The notes beneath the pieces were generated by a model. That model worked only from the letters and a program-made list of their open reading frames with translations, searched no databases and had not been told where the DNA came from. From contig JBGQDM010000049.1 in NCBI GenBank assembly GCA_041495845.1, forward strand, positions 1 through 22,711: a stretch of 22,711 bases of DNA, read 5' to 3'. This document shows, in pieces, positions 15,380 to 22,711 of this stretch; the first letter of the stretch is position 1, and each line of letters begins with the position of its first letter. Position numbers and translations under genes: made by a program. The stretch comes from JBGQDM01 sp041495845 (GTDB taxonomy: Bacteria > Acidobacteriota > Terriglobia > Terriglobales > Acidobacteriaceae).

Positions 15380-15457
15380 GGGCCCGTAGCTCAGCTGGTT
15401 CAGAGCAGGGGACTCATAATCCCTTGGTCCCAGGTTCGAATCCTGGCGGGCCCACCA
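15380..15457 (+). tRNA. tRNA with anticodon CAT (probably tRNA-Ile2; otherwise elongator tRNA-Met)
   Basis: A full cloverleaf can be drawn: acceptor GGGCCCG/CGGGCCC, D arm GCTC/GAGC, anticodon stem GGGGA/TCCCT with loop CTCATAA, and T arm CCAGG-TTCGAAT-CCTGG. The CCA end is encoded. The 1-72 pair is G-C and the anticodon stem lacks the three consecutive G-C pairs of the initiator, so it is not tRNA-fMet. The acceptor stem has C4-G69 and C5-G68, the pairs that E. coli TilS uses to recognise tRNA-Ile2 for lysidine formation, and the C-T-T-G-G-T-C stretch after the anticodon stem resembles E. coli tRNA-Ile2. Automatic tools would normally label it tRNA-Met. Confidence 0.93.
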
Positions 15458-15466
15458 ACTGTGCCC

Positions 15467-17005
15467 TCACTGCGCCGCCGCCGAGGCCTTGGGCCGAGCC
15501 ACCGCGTTCATTTCCCGCCCAATCTGCTCGTCCAGGCCACCCTCGTAGAGATTCATGTGGTCGCGGCCGGGAACGAAATCGAAGGTGATATTGATTTTCA
15601 GTTCCCGTGCGGTTTCCTGGAGGAGCTGGGCTGATTCGTTCAGATGAAACGTATCTTGAGCGCCGACAATCAGGTGGATTTTGCCGTCGAGCAGCGCCCG
15701 CAGGCCGTCGGGATTATTGCGCAGGAGTTGCGCAATATCGTAGTGCTGCCAGGCGCTGGCCACGGCCGGATCGATGACGCCGGTGTTACGGTCGAAGAGC
15801 GGCTGCGGATGGCCGTCGTCACCGCGCGGGCTGAACGCCCACTCAAACGAAGTCAACTGGCCGCCCTGCTCGCTCAGCACACGCTCCTGCCGGGCGTAGT
15901 CCTCCAGCGTCTGCGTGTCCTTGCCGGTCTCGCGCATCAGCGGCCACGGGGTGTGATCGGCTTTGCGATAAAAGTTTGGCAGCGGATCGGCGCGCAGGTT
16001 GGGGCCGGTGAAGTTGCGAAAATCGGAAGGATCTGGCGCGGTGGGCCAACTTCCGCCGAAGACCATGGGATAACTCACCTGCAACCAGAGCGCGGCCCAG
16101 CCGCCGGAAGAATGTCCAGTCAGCAGGCGTCCGCTGGGCTTCCCGTCCATGCGATATTGCGCTTCCAGATACGGAATGAGATCGCCGGTCAGAGCCATGC
16201 CCCAGGGGCCGTTGTTTACCGAATCCGCAAACTCATGGGTCCCACCCGAGCAGGACTGATCGAGGAGCACGTAAATCATTTCCGGCAGTTTGCCATCGAG
16301 CATTTGCTGGCGGTAGCGTTTCGCGCTGACCTTAGCGATTTCCGGTAGGGACTCGCCGAAGCCGTGGGTCCAGTACACCGCCGGATATTTCCGGTCAGGG
16401 TCCTTGCCGTAGCTGGGGGGGAGCACAATGACGCCGCGCATGTGGATGGGGCGGCCCCAGAATTCTGAAAGTGTTGGGCTGACGAAGTCCAGCAATTCCG
16501 TGTCTGGGGGCAGCTCAAGTTTCGGTTCTGGAACCCGCAGCGACAGCGGGAGATCAATCACACCCGTACGCGCCGGATCGACGCCGCCGAGAGAGAGCAC
16601 GGGGCTGCGCAAATCGCCGGCCGAAGCGCCGTTGTAGGCATAGTCGTGATTGACATCGAGCAGAGCCATGATCTGATAGCCGCCCACCGCCCGCGTGGAG
16701 AAGGGCGCTGGATATGCCAACTCGTCCGGGTTCATTTCCACGCTGCCACCGGGCGCCAGGCTGCGCACTTCCCGCGCCGCGATCCAGACGGAGTGCGCTT
16801 TGGCGCCGTTCTCGGGCACGATTTCTTCGAGCGACGGCTCAAACGGCGCCATGAAAACCAGCAGGCGCCCGTCAACCGGCTTCTGCGCCATCCCCAGCGC
16901 CAACTGGATGCGGAAGCGCAGCGGATTCGGAGCTTGGGCGGAAAGGCCGCAAGTGCAAAGCAGAACGGCAAGAAACAGGGACACCCGGGTCCGGACGATG
17001 CGCAT
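15467..17005 (-). CDS. Secreted alpha/beta-hydrolase, esterase D (PF00756-like) family
   Basis: This 512-residue protein starts at ATG 17005 and has a signal peptide (V-S-L-F-L-A-V-L-L-C-T-C-G-L-S-A-Q-A). An N-terminal beta-rich region (about 28-160) precedes the hydrolase domain, which has Y-P-A-V-Y-W-T-H-G-F-G and the nucleophile elbow G-H-S-S-G-G (Ser299). A catalytic His lies near the end in P-G-R-D-H-M-N (His483), and an acidic residue in the I-V-G-A-Q-D-T-F-H segment may complete the triad. Related enzymes are feruloyl/acetyl esterases and enterobactin esterases, acting on ester bonds outside the cytoplasm; the exact substrate is unknown. No Shine-Dalgarno site precedes the ATG, but a promoter ends 7 bases before it (see promoter entry), suggesting a leaderless message. 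Confidence 0.82.
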   Translation of the reverse strand: MRIVRTRVSLFLAVLLCTCGLSAQAPNPLRFRIQLALGMAQKPVDGRLLVFMAPFEPSLEEIVPENGAKAHSVWIAAREVRSLAPGGSVEMNPDELAYPAPFSTRAVGGYQIMALLDVNHDYAYNGASAGDLRSPVLSLGGVDPARTGVIDLPLSLRVPEPKLELPPDTELLDFVSPTLSEFWGRPIHMRGVIVLPPSYGKDPDRKYPAVYWTHGFGESLPEIAKVSAKRYRQQMLDGKLPEMIYVLLDQSCSGGTHEFADSVNNGPWGMALTGDLIPYLEAQYRMDGKPSGRLLTGHSSGGWAALWLQVSYPMVFGGSWPTAPDPSDFRNFTGPNLRADPLPNFYRKADHTPWPLMRETGKDTQTLEDYARQERVLSEQGGQLTSFEWAFSPRGDDGHPQPLFDRNTGVIDPAVASAWQHYDIAQLLRNNPDGLRALLDGKIHLIVGAQDTFHLNESAQLLQETARELKINITFDFVPGRDHMNLYEGGLDEQIGREMNAVARPKASAAAQ

Positions 17006-17012
17006 GACGAAA

Positions 17013-17041
17013 ATTGTAGCGGGTAGGGGAGCCCGTGTAAC
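17013..17041 (-). promoter_or_regulatory. Candidate promoter of the esterase gene, leaderless arrangement
   Basis: On the minus strand GTTACA (17041-17036) and TACAAT (17018-17013) have a 17-base spacer. The -10 box ends 7 bases before ATG 17005, so transcription would start at or beside the start codon. Confidence 0.45.
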
Positions 17042-17090
17042 CGGGAAATGGTGTCATCCCCGAGGTGTCCCTCCGGCCACCCGCGCCCTG

Positions 17091-17099
17091 TGCGATAAT
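17091..17099 (+). promoter_or_regulatory. Extended -10 promoter of yggX
   Basis: TG-C-GATAAT (TG at 17091, hexamer 17094-17099) has the extended -10 form, which needs no strong -35. It lies 30 bases before the yggX start. Confidence 0.42.
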
Positions 17100-17129
17100 C
17101 AGAATTTGCTGATACTTAGGAGTGAGGTC

Positions 17130-17402
17130 ATGGCCCGCACCGTTTTCTGCGTGAAACTGCAAAAAGAGCTCCCCGGGCTCGAGGAGCCGCCCTTCGACAC
17201 CGAACTGGGCCGCCGCGTTTACGACAGTGTTTCCCAGCAGGCCTGGGGTATGTGGACGGAACATTGCAAGATTCTGCTCAACGAGTATCGGCTGAACCCC
17301 GCCCGCAAAGAGGATCAGGAAGTGATTGTGAAACAGCTCGAACAATTTTTCTTTGGCGAAGGCGCGCACGTGCCGCAACAGTTCGTACCCCAGCAGCACT
17401 AA
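17130..17402 (+). CDS. yggX: Fe(II) trafficking / oxidative damage protection protein YggX
   Basis: This 90-residue protein matches the YggX family along its whole length: the N-terminal F-C-V-K-L-Q-K-E-L-P-G-L-E-E-P-P-F with the conserved Cys, L-G-R-R-V-Y-D-S-V-S-Q-Q-A-W, then W-T-E-H-C-K-I-L-L-N-E-Y-R-L-N and a final Q-L-E-Q-F-F-F-G. YggX protects Fe-S clusters from oxidative damage and is thought to handle labile iron in the cytoplasm. ATG 17130 follows an AGGAG site (17118-17122) by 7 bases. It is divergent from the esterase gene and convergent with leuB; no operon partner is visible. Confidence 0.95.
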   Translation: MARTVFCVKLQKELPGLEEPPFDTELGRRVYDSVSQQAWGMWTEHCKILLNEYRLNPARKEDQEVIVKQLEQFFFGEGAHVPQQFVPQQH

Positions 17403-17521
17403 GAGAGCACTCCCTTTACAGTCGATTTCCCTCAGGCCTTGAAGGGGTTGCGTAGCGCTGCGTTCGAGGCCGCGTCCGGACGGTCTACCGGCGGCCGTTC
17501 ACGCCGATGGCAGCTTCAACC

Positions 17522-18628
17522 TCAGGTCACTATCTCCCGCGGAGTAGCAAGCGTGCATACAGCTTCGGCGATGCCTTCACCCATTTCGCTGGTGCTCACG
17601 CAGCGGCTGTTTTTTCCCGCCAAGTCTCGCGTGCGCAGTCCGCGATCAAGCGCGGCAGCCACGGCAGCCTCCACGCACTCGGCTTCGCGGTGCAGCTGAA
17701 AGCTGTGGCGCAGCATCATGGCAGTGGAAAGGACCGCACCCAGCGGATCGGCCAGGCCCTGGCCTGCGATGTCGGGTGCGGAACCGTGGACAGGCTCATA
17801 AAGACCGATGCGGCCGCCGATGCTGGCAGAAGGCAACAGACCAAGTGACCCGACCAGCGCACCTGCCAGGTCAGAGAGAATGTCGCCGAACATGTTCTCC
17901 GTAAGAATGACATCGAACTGTGTGGGGCGCGCGGCCAGCGCCATGGCGCAGGAATCCACGTACGCGTGGCTCAACCGGACATCGGGATATTCCTGTCCGA
18001 CGCGCGTGACCACCTCGCGCCACAGCCGCGAGCAAGCCAGCACGTTGGCTTTGTCCACCGAGGTCAACAGGCAGCGCCGCTGCCGCGCCAGATCGAACGC
18101 AACACGCGCAATCCGCTCGATGGCTGGCTCGGTGTAACGCATCGTATCGACGGCCTCACGGCTACCCACATCCCCATGGACTGTGCGCGGCTTGCCGAAA
18201 TACAAACCACCGAGCAGCTCGCGCACAATCATGACGTTGGCGCCAGCGACGGCATCCGCCTTCAGCGGCGAACCCTGCACCAGCGCGGGATAGCAAACGG
18301 CCGGGCGCAGGTTGGCAAAGCAGCCGAGTTCCTGCCGCAACCGCAGCAGACCCTGCTCGGGACGCAATTCAGGAGCTACGTTATCGAACGCAGGGCCACC
18401 GACCGCGCCCAACAGAACCGCATCGGATGTGCGGCAAGCAGCGAGCGTCACCGCCGGCAGGGGATCGTGATGCTCACGGAGGGCCGCGCCTCCGATGGCG
18501 TGCGAGAAGGTTTCGAGCTGATGGCCAAAAAGATCCGCTACGCTGCGGAGAACACGCAGCGCTTCGGCGATGACTTCGGGGCCGATGCCGTCGCCGGGCA
18601 GGACCGTAATGCGCAGTCGAATGCCCAC
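17522..18628 (-). CDS. leuB: 3-isopropylmalate dehydrogenase
   Basis: This 368-residue enzyme catalyses NAD-dependent oxidative decarboxylation of 3-isopropylmalate, the third leucine-pathway step. It shows the family's L-P-G-D-G-I-G-P-E-V start, G-G-P-x-F-D, L-R-P-A-V-C-Y-P-A-L, M-R-Y-T-E-P-A-I-E-R-I-A-R-V-A-F, the catalytic Lys in S-V-D-K-A-N-V-L, metal-binding Asp in E-N-M-F-G-D-I-L-S-D, and the nucleotide-binding E-P-V-H-G-S-A-P-D-I-A-G. Length is normal. The start is GTG 18628, only 4 bases after the leuD stop, so it depends on coupling with leuD. It is the last gene of the leuACDB unit; a non-coding gap of 119 bases separates it from convergent yggX, in which I see no clear terminator. 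Confidence 0.96.
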   Translation of the reverse strand: MGIRLRITVLPGDGIGPEVIAEALRVLRSVADLFGHQLETFSHAIGGAALREHHDPLPAVTLAACRTSDAVLLGAVGGPAFDNVAPELRPEQGLLRLRQELGCFANLRPAVCYPALVQGSPLKADAVAGANVMIVRELLGGLYFGKPRTVHGDVGSREAVDTMRYTEPAIERIARVAFDLARQRRCLLTSVDKANVLACSRLWREVVTRVGQEYPDVRLSHAYVDSCAMALAARPTQFDVILTENMFGDILSDLAGALVGSLGLLPSASIGGRIGLYEPVHGSAPDIAGQGLADPLGAVLSTAMMLRHSFQLHREAECVEAAVAAALDRGLRTRDLAGKNSRCVSTSEMGEGIAEAVCTLATPREIVT

Positions 18629-18632
18629 GGAG

Positions 18633-19193
18633 TTACCGGCCAGCCGGCATCAACTGCGAAAGTTTGACATCCAGCCGGGGCACGGGCGGTGCTGGCGTGT
18701 ACTCCAGGCCGTGCCGGCGCGCGATGTAAGGCAGCAAGCCGCCAGCAGCCAGCATTTCCTTCACAAAAGGAGTGAGCGGCAGGAAGGCCTCTTCCGTGCC
18801 GCGCGTGACATTGCGGATCGTGCCTTTTTCCAGGTCCACTTCGATTTCATCGCCGCTGGTGATTTTGTCCACAATTCCAGGGCACTCGACGGCGAGGAAT
18901 CCGTTGTTCAGGGAGTTGCGGAAAAAGATGCGGGCGTAGTTGGCGGCAATCACACATTGAATGCCGGCGGAGCGCAGGGCCCAGACCGCGTGTTCGCGGG
19001 AGGAGCCACATCCGAAGTCTTCCCCCGCCACCACAAAATCGCCGGGCTGCACGCGCGAGACAAACTCGGGATCAATGTCTTCCATGGCGTGCTTCGCCAG
19101 CTCAGCGTGATCGTGGGTGTTGAGATAGCGCGCCGGAATAATTTCATCGGTATTGATGTGTGCGCGGCTGTACACATGCGCGCGGCCCCGCAT
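18633..19193 (-). CDS. leuD: 3-isopropylmalate dehydratase small subunit
   Basis: This 186-residue subunit pairs with LeuC to interconvert 2- and 3-isopropylmalate. Recognisable parts are I-N-T-D-E-I-I-P-A-R-Y-L-N near the N-terminus and the active-site loop G-E-D-F-G-C-G-S-S-R-E-H-A. It is the short LeuD type. The ATG at 19193 overlaps the leuC stop by one base (T-A-A-T-G), a classic restart, and the protein then begins M-R-G-R-A-H-V as in relatives. GTG 19205 is a real alternative: it adds four residues and has GGAGG 7 bases upstream. Confidence 0.94.
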   Translation of the reverse strand: MRGRAHVYSRAHINTDEIIPARYLNTHDHAELAKHAMEDIDPEFVSRVQPGDFVVAGEDFGCGSSREHAVWALRSAGIQCVIAANYARIFFRNSLNNGFLAVECPGIVDKITSGDEIEVDLEKGTIRNVTRGTEEAFLPLTPFVKEMLAAGGLLPYIARRHGLEYTPAPPVPRLDVKLSQLMPAGR

Positions 19194-20554
19194 TACACTC
19201 CCCACAGATAATCCTCCTGCGGACGCCTGTCGCCCTCCGCCACTCCCACCAGGACTTCTTTTTCGCCGCGACGAGGCAGCGGTTTCTCCATATAATCGCG
19301 CGGGTCAGCAATACGTCCCGCAATCGCGGAAGCCGCGACCGTAGCTGGACTGGCCAGGTAAACCTGGGCTTCCGGATGGCCCATGCGACCGACAAAGTTG
19401 CGGTTCGTGGTCGAGATGCAGACCTCGCCCTTGCCCAGAACGCCCATGTGTCCGCCCAGACAGGCGCCACAAGTGGCGGTGGAAATCACGCAACCCGCAT
19501 CCGCGAAGATGTCGAACAAACCCTCGCGCAACGCCTGCCGCCACACGCCCGAGGTGGCTGGAACCACGATTGCCTTGACGCCCGGCGCCACGTGGCGGTT
19601 TTTCATGATGCGCGCCGCTTCCCGCAGATCTTCGATGCGGGCGTTAGTGCAAGAACCGATGTAAGCCTGGTCAATCGCAATTTTCGTGACTTCGCCGATG
19701 AAGCGGCCATTGCTGGGCAAGGAAGGCAAAGCAACCATCGGCTCCAGAACCGAGGCGTCAATCTCGTAGACGTCCTTGTAATGCGCACCCGCATCCGACT
19801 GAAACACGGTGTAGGGCTGCGTCGTGCGCTTCTTGAGATATTTCGCCGTCACCTTGTCCGCTTCCATGATGCCGCTCTTGCCGCCCGCTTCCACCGCCAT
19901 GTTGCAGATGGTGAGGCGGGATTCCATCGACATCGCCGTAATCGCGCTGCCGTGATACTCCATGGTGCAGTAGCGCGCGCCATCGACACCAGTCTTGGAA
20001 ATGATGTACAGGATCAAGTCCTTGGCATAGACGCCGTGGGGCAGCTTGCCTTTGACGTTGAAGCGCAGCGTCTCCGGCACGCGGAACCACAGCTCTCCCG
20101 TGGCCAGCGCGGCGGCCAGGTCGGTGGAACCGATGCCGCTGGCAAAGGCGCCGAACGCGCCCAACGTGGTGGTGTGCGAATCGCCACAGACGGCGGTCAT
20201 TCCCGGCAAGATGTAACCCTGCTCCGGCACCAGCGCGTGGCAAATGCCGTGATCGCCGAGTTGGTGGTAACGCTCGATGCCCTGTTCCTTCACCCAGCGG
20301 TGCAACTCTTTCGTCAGCTCGGCCGTCTGAATGTCCTTGTTGGGAACAAAGTGGTCGGGAGTGACCACAATCTTCGTGGGATCAAAGACTTTGCTCACGC
20401 CGATCTGCGCCATCATCTTGATGGCAGGAGGCGTGGTCACCTCGTGACAGACGATGAGGTCGAGCTTCACATTGACGATCTCGCCCGGCTGTACGCTGTC
20501 CCGTCCACAGTGCGCCGCGAGAATCTTTTCCGTGATGGTCATCGAACGCGCCAT
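19193..20554 (-). CDS. leuC: 3-isopropylmalate dehydratase large subunit
   Basis: This 453-residue aconitase-family subunit carries the 4Fe-4S cluster. The cluster Cys are C302 in I-G-S-C-T-N-A-R and C362/C365 in A-T-C-G-A-C-L-G-G. Other marks are T-P-D-H-F-V-P-N-K-D, G-D-H-G-I-C-H, and G-D-S-H-T-T-T-L-G-A-F-G. The start is ATG 20554 with an AGGAAGGAAACGG region upstream; the frame runs to 20590 but with no ATG/GTG there. It follows leuA by 44 bases and overlaps leuD by one base. Its length is close to the E. coli enzyme. The product with LeuD is the isomerase of the second leucine step. Confidence 0.96.
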   Translation of the reverse strand: MARSMTITEKILAAHCGRDSVQPGEIVNVKLDLIVCHEVTTPPAIKMMAQIGVSKVFDPTKIVVTPDHFVPNKDIQTAELTKELHRWVKEQGIERYHQLGDHGICHALVPEQGYILPGMTAVCGDSHTTTLGAFGAFASGIGSTDLAAALATGELWFRVPETLRFNVKGKLPHGVYAKDLILYIISKTGVDGARYCTMEYHGSAITAMSMESRLTICNMAVEAGGKSGIMEADKVTAKYLKKRTTQPYTVFQSDAGAHYKDVYEIDASVLEPMVALPSLPSNGRFIGEVTKIAIDQAYIGSCTNARIEDLREAARIMKNRHVAPGVKAIVVPATSGVWRQALREGLFDIFADAGCVISTATCGACLGGHMGVLGKGEVCISTTNRNFVGRMGHPEAQVYLASPATVAASAIAGRIADPRDYMEKPLPRRGEKEVLVGVAEGDRRPQEDYLWGV

Positions 20555-20598
20555 CGTTCCGTTTCCTTCCTGAAAACGCAAATTCTTCAAGTATGCGG

Positions 20599-21813
<1,215 letters not shown>

Positions 21814-22067
21814 AGACAGAGGTCCCCTATTTCCGGTATTGAGGTTCTATCCTGCCCAACGCCAGAACAATCACACAAGCTTATAATGTTTACTGCATCA
21901 TTAGTTATGCTTACGTCATTAGCCAGGGTGATGAGGGCATAAGCGAATCGGGCCGACGGTAGGGGCCCTTCAGCTGAGGCGCGAGAGGCAGGCCAGCCCC
22001 CCAATTTTGTTGGCTAATGGTTCCGTGATGTATCATAAGCAATTCTTAAGGGCGTCCGTTACCCTCT
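21814..22067. promoter_or_regulatory. Divergent leuA / LysR regulator control region
   Basis: This 254-base gap is AT-richer than its surroundings. It contains TCATTAG twice in direct orientation, 18 bases apart (21898-21904, 21916-21922); a TATAAT on the plus strand (21882-21887) whose complement offers TATAAG toward leuA; and ATAAGC/GCTTAT copies near 21879, 21939 and 22035. TAAG-CAATT-CTTA (22036-22048) is a palindromic T-N11-A element of LysR-binding-site form, 20 bases before the regulator start. LysR-type proteins usually bind such sites and control the divergent operon and themselves. The exact promoter positions are not clear. Confidence 0.5.
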
Positions 22068-22711
22068 ATGGACCTGGCACAGTTGGAGGTGTTCCTCGCA
22101 GTGGCGCGCGAAGGCAGGTTTTCGCGTGCGGCGGAAAAATTGTTCCGCACTCAGTCGGCTGTCAGCCAGACCATTCACAAACTGGAGCAGGAGCTCGGCG
22201 AGACGCTGTTTGACCGCTCCTCCCGCGACGGTGCGCTTACCGACGCCGGGCGCGTGCTCCAGGAGTACGCCGAGCGGCTGCTCAATCTGCGCGCCGACGC
22301 CGAAACCGCGCTGCTGGAAGTACGCGAGTTACAACGCGGCAAGCTGGTAATCGCCGCTAACGAATTTACCGCGCTCTATTTGCTGCCCGTGCTCGGACAG
22401 TTCCGGCGGCTGCACCCGATGATCAAGATCACCGTGGTGCGCTCGCTGGGCAGCCGCATTGCCGACGAGGTCCTGCGCCACACCGCTGAACTGGGGGTGC
22501 TTTCCTACGACCCGCAAGAAGCGCAACTGAGCTCGGTGGTGGTGTATTCCGACGAACTGGCGTTCGTAGTCCCGCCCACGCATCCGCTGGCCAAGTCGCG
22601 CCAGGTCAGCATCCGGCAACTGGGGGCGGAGACTTTCGTCGCGCACAACGTGCCCTCACCCTATCGCGAAAAAGTGATTGCGGCGTTTCGCAAGCATCGC
22701 ACCCCACTCCA
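22068..22711 (+). CDS. LysR family transcriptional regulator, N-terminal part (3' end outside window)
   Basis: The frame is open from ATG 22068 to the window edge, giving 214 residues. The N-terminus is the LysR winged helix-turn-helix: L-E-V-F-L-A-V-A-R-E-G-R-F-S-R-A-A-E-K-L, then S-A-V-S-Q-T-I-H-K-L-E-Q-E-L-G-E-T-L-F-D-R, then L-T-D-A-G. The substrate-binding domain begins near residue 92 (G-K-L-V-I-A-A-N-E) and is cut within its second half. It is divergent from leuA, as is typical for a LysR regulator and its target operon. The ligand might be a leucine-pathway intermediate, as for LeuO-like or other biosynthetic LysR proteins, but nothing in the visible part proves it. Confidence 0.92.
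   Translation, partial: MDLAQLEVFLAVAREGRFSRAAEKLFRTQSAVSQTIHKLEQELGETLFDRSSRDGALTDAGRVLQEYAERLLNLRADAETALLEVRELQRGKLVIAANEFTALYLLPVLGQFRRLHPMIKITVVRSLGSRIADEVLRHTAELGVLSYDPQEAQLSSVVVYSDELAFVVPPTHPLAKSRQVSIRQLGAETFVAHNVPSPYREKVIAAFRKHRTPL

Noticed and set aside
17966..18667. 233-residue plus-strand open frame antisense to leuB
   Set aside because: Shadow of leuB; no motifs or start signals.
21814..21880. Leucine attenuator leader peptide before leuA
   Set aside because: No small frame with clustered Leu codons followed by alternative hairpins is present between the -10 region and the leuA start.

Overview
The window is a GC-rich bacterial chromosome segment with densely packed genes on both strands. 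The combination of a secreted propeller-like protein with a D-W-S-x-x-H-V N-terminus, a parallel beta-helix protein with a C-terminal Ig-like tail, a YdiJ-type oxidoreductase and a leuACDB operon suggests an Acidobacteriota-like organism. This is inference from gene style only; there is no rRNA or marker gene in the window to confirm it.

Layout. 1-5168 is mostly housekeeping: the 3' end of a YdiJ-type FAD/Fe-S oxidoreductase, an RMD1/DUF155 membrane protein, a short-chain dehydrogenase, a secreted Asp-box (YCF48-like) propeller on the minus strand, and proC. 5183-11045 is the accessory part of most interest: a nucleotidyltransferase-fold gene on the minus strand, divergent from a plus-strand run of ABC ATPase, ABC-2 permease, a 54-residue peptide, an S26-type Ser/His peptidase, an HPr-kinase-like protein, a PqqD-like protein and a radical SAM/SPASM enzyme. 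I read this as a RiPP (ribosomally made, modified peptide) cluster. The peptide has a Y-x-x-P leader motif like that of lasso peptides and ends in Ser. Kinase and nucleotidyltransferase genes are accessories known from some lasso clusters, but neither lasso enzyme (asparagine-synthetase-like cyclase, transglutaminase-like protease) is present. A radical SAM/SPASM enzyme and a signal-peptidase-like protease stand where they would be.

11168-12916 encodes a secreted propeller-like protein ending at a clear intrinsic terminator. It is followed on the minus strand by a secreted beta-helix protein, then a tRNA with a CAT anticodon (acceptor stem features favour tRNA-Ile2), a secreted esterase-D-type hydrolase on the minus strand, and a divergent yggX.

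17522-21813 is a minus-strand leucine operon, leuA-leuC-leuD-leuB. The LeuA is only 404 residues and lacks the C-terminal leucine-binding regulatory domain. A LysR-type regulator, cut by the window end, is divergent from leuA across a 254-base AT-rich regulatory region with repeated TCATTAG and ATAAGC elements.

How it fits together: in the proposed RiPP system the PqqD-like protein would bind the leader and present the peptide to the radical SAM enzyme, the kinase (and perhaps the nucleotidyltransferase) would tailor it, the S26-type protease would remove the leader, and the ABC-2 transporter would export it. This is a model built from domain content and order.
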